Shown here piece after piece: positions 62,537-64,000 of a stretch of DNA of 64,000 bases (its first letter is position 1; every line of letters begins with the position of its first letter). The translations under genes and the position numbers were made by a program. The notes beneath the pieces are model-generated. The model was given only the letters and a program-made list of their open reading frames with translations, was not told the DNA's origin and did not search any database. This DNA comes from Alnus glutinosa (lineage: Eukaryota > Streptophyta > Magnoliopsida > Fagales > Betulaceae). The stretch covers positions 37,653,804 through 37,717,803 of the forward strand of contig NC_084888.1 in NCBI RefSeq assembly GCF_958979055.1. The letters run 5' to 3'.

Positions 62537-63070
62537 TTTATATATATATAAAAGTTTCACATGTGTCATGATGCTGTGATTGATATTGATGTATCGCATT
62601 TGCAGATTTTGTCAACGTTTTAAATGGCAAACATATTTATTTTTACTTACCCGATGAAGAGTTTAATCACTTTTTAAAACTCAAAGAGTTATTTGTTAAA
62701 GAGAAATGCTAAAAGTCACGTTTTTATTATACAACTATTCAACAATTCTGATGTTGCAATATCAATGAATCCTTATATTTTATTTTTTATTTTTAACAAG
62801 GATTGATATAATGATTCGTTGAAACCGTTACGTCAGCATTGTATAAGATAGTTGTGAGATGGAAATGTAGTTTTTGACATAAGATATGTTATTTGCACAA
62901 CTTTTACACAATAATTCTATAACAATGCTGATGTGTTTAGTATTTTTTTAAAAAAAATTAAAAAAATTAAAATATTTGACACATCAACGTTGTTATGCAA
63001 AATTACTTTATAGTTGATTTCTAATATGTGCAACTAGAATCACTTAATATTAATTGACTACTCTATAATA

Positions 63071-64000
63071 CCGCGTAACGGTAATTAATTGAATTGTAGG
63101 TCTGCGAGGGGGTGGTAGCCTGGTAGGCCCCGGGGGCCCACCCTATTTAGATGGCTGAAAAAGCATAATTAGCCGCCTAATTCGATTTCTGGGCTTGTGG
63201 GAAGATTATATGTCTAGAACTTTTGGTGTTTGGTTAGATATTTTATACATAAAAGAGTTGGAATTCCTTTTCTCCACTTGAATCATTCTAGAAAGTTAAA
63301 TAAATTTGTTTATTGGGTCCAAATTAAACAAATCAAATGGATATTACATATTCATTACCTTCATCAAATATCAGTTAATGTATTTTAAACCTTTTTAAGA
63401 TATGATTATTATTTTTAATTAAATTATCTAATAATAATTGGATTCATTTGTTAAAATTCTGTTACTCTGTGTTTTCTTTTCAATTCTAAAAATAGGGACA
63501 TTAACAAATAATTAAAAACATAAAATACTAAAAAAAAATTGTTTTTTATATCAGAAAAAATTTGAATCTTTTTTAAGTTATATATTAAATTTTGAATAAT
63601 TAAACCAAAAGAATAATTAAAATTATCCACCGGCATCGGGAAGAAAAATAAAAAATATATTATCAAGATAGAAAAAAAAATTATTAAATACATGCAGTTA
63701 CAATTTTCTTAAGTGCAATATTCCCGCTCATGTGAATTATATTATAAATTTGGACGTGGAATCTATTATTAAAATAATCCACTTCCTCGTGCTCCTTGTT
63801 CAATTAAAAATGTTCAACATTCGCCATTGTCTGTAGATACAGAGAGGAGTATATTTGCCATGTGAAATGTTCATTTAATCTACAAAATACACCCAAAATG
63901 GCGACTCCTCAGTCCTCTCTGTCTTGAACAGGAAGCTTGAGCTCAGTATTTATTTACACGCTTCAGTTTTACGTAAAATCGCAAAGAGACAATCGAGCCA
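63071..64000. other. AT-rich right end of the window
   Basis: No recognised gene. A short GC patch (GGCCCCGGGGGCCC) lies near 63127. An ATGGCGACTCCTCAG start at 63898 meets a stop after nine codons. Confidence 0.6.

Larger units (their letters stand above)
61735..63070. repeat. ~0.8-kb direct duplication, copy 2 (carries a MITE)
   Basis: Near-identical to 59595-60391, with an (AAT)24 tract at 61827-61898 where copy 1 has a short AAT/A run. The 488-bp element at 62049-62536 is inserted in its AT region. TATA-like CCTATAAAAAGACGC on the minus strand is at 61746-61760. Confidence 0.9.

Noticed and set aside
63898-63927. ATGGCGACTCCTCAG start near the right edge
   Set aside because: Stops after nine codons, and no convincing donor site is seen before the stop; perhaps an upstream ORF of a gene beyond the window.

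Overview
This window is nuclear DNA from a flowering plant, a eudicot and most likely a woody rosid. Its genes have many GT-AG introns, the intergenic DNA is AT-rich, and plant-specific families are present (RTNLB reticulon, UDP-xylose transporter, MATE/DTX carrier, CEP- and IDA/PIP-type peptide precursors). LINE tails, SINEs, MULE-type foldback MITEs and poly-A/microsatellite tracts are abundant. A Fagales-like tree is my guess; the sequence does not settle the species.

Layout. (1) 1-6561, minus: an ATP/ADP-translocase-like membrane carrier cut by the left edge, with a 1.78-kb solo LTR in one intron. (2) 6832-9561, plus: a macro-domain (ADP-ribose-binding) protein, head-to-head with gene 1 over only 270 bp. 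(3) 11452-15469, minus: a reticulon-like ER membrane protein. (4) 16310-20856, plus: a UDP-xylose-transporter-type nucleotide-sugar carrier, divergent from gene 3 and holding a decayed copy of its own exon 4. (5) 21530-23203, minus: a MATE/DTX transporter, for which I infer a 13-codon first exon. (6) 23.2-29.3 kb: repeat-rich DNA ending in two MULE-like foldback MITEs with perfect 9-bp target duplications; the second lies in the promoter of the next gene. (7) 29528-32868, plus: mitochondrial Mn superoxide dismutase. (8) 33910-36215, plus: ribosomal protein eS26, with about four 253-bp tandem repeats in its last intron. (9) 36964-38996, minus: a Trm1-type tRNA guanine-26 dimethyltransferase, probably plastid-targeted. 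(10) 40240-46150, minus: a 15-exon GH27 alpha-galactosidase with a TRIM and a SINE in its introns. (11) 46.2-64 kb: gene-poor, with two small secreted-peptide genes (48449-48820 minus, IDA/PIP-like; 57297-57530 plus, CEP-like), a LINE split by a 1.9-kb block, a cluster of 11 CACGTG palindromes, a telomere-like 38-bp minisatellite, and a 0.8-kb direct duplication whose second copy carries a third 9-bp-TSD MITE.

The genes are individually transcribed housekeeping, transport or signalling genes and do not form an operon-like system. From memory, the order alpha-galactosidase / Trm1 / eS26 / MnSOD matches Arabidopsis At3g56310-At3g56350, which would make this an old conserved block. All multi-exon models were spliced by hand from ORF continuity, GT-AG signals and family knowledge; no transcript data were used. 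The least ordinary signals are the CACGTG cluster, the relic exon, the foldback insertion beside MnSOD and the two candidate peptide hormones.
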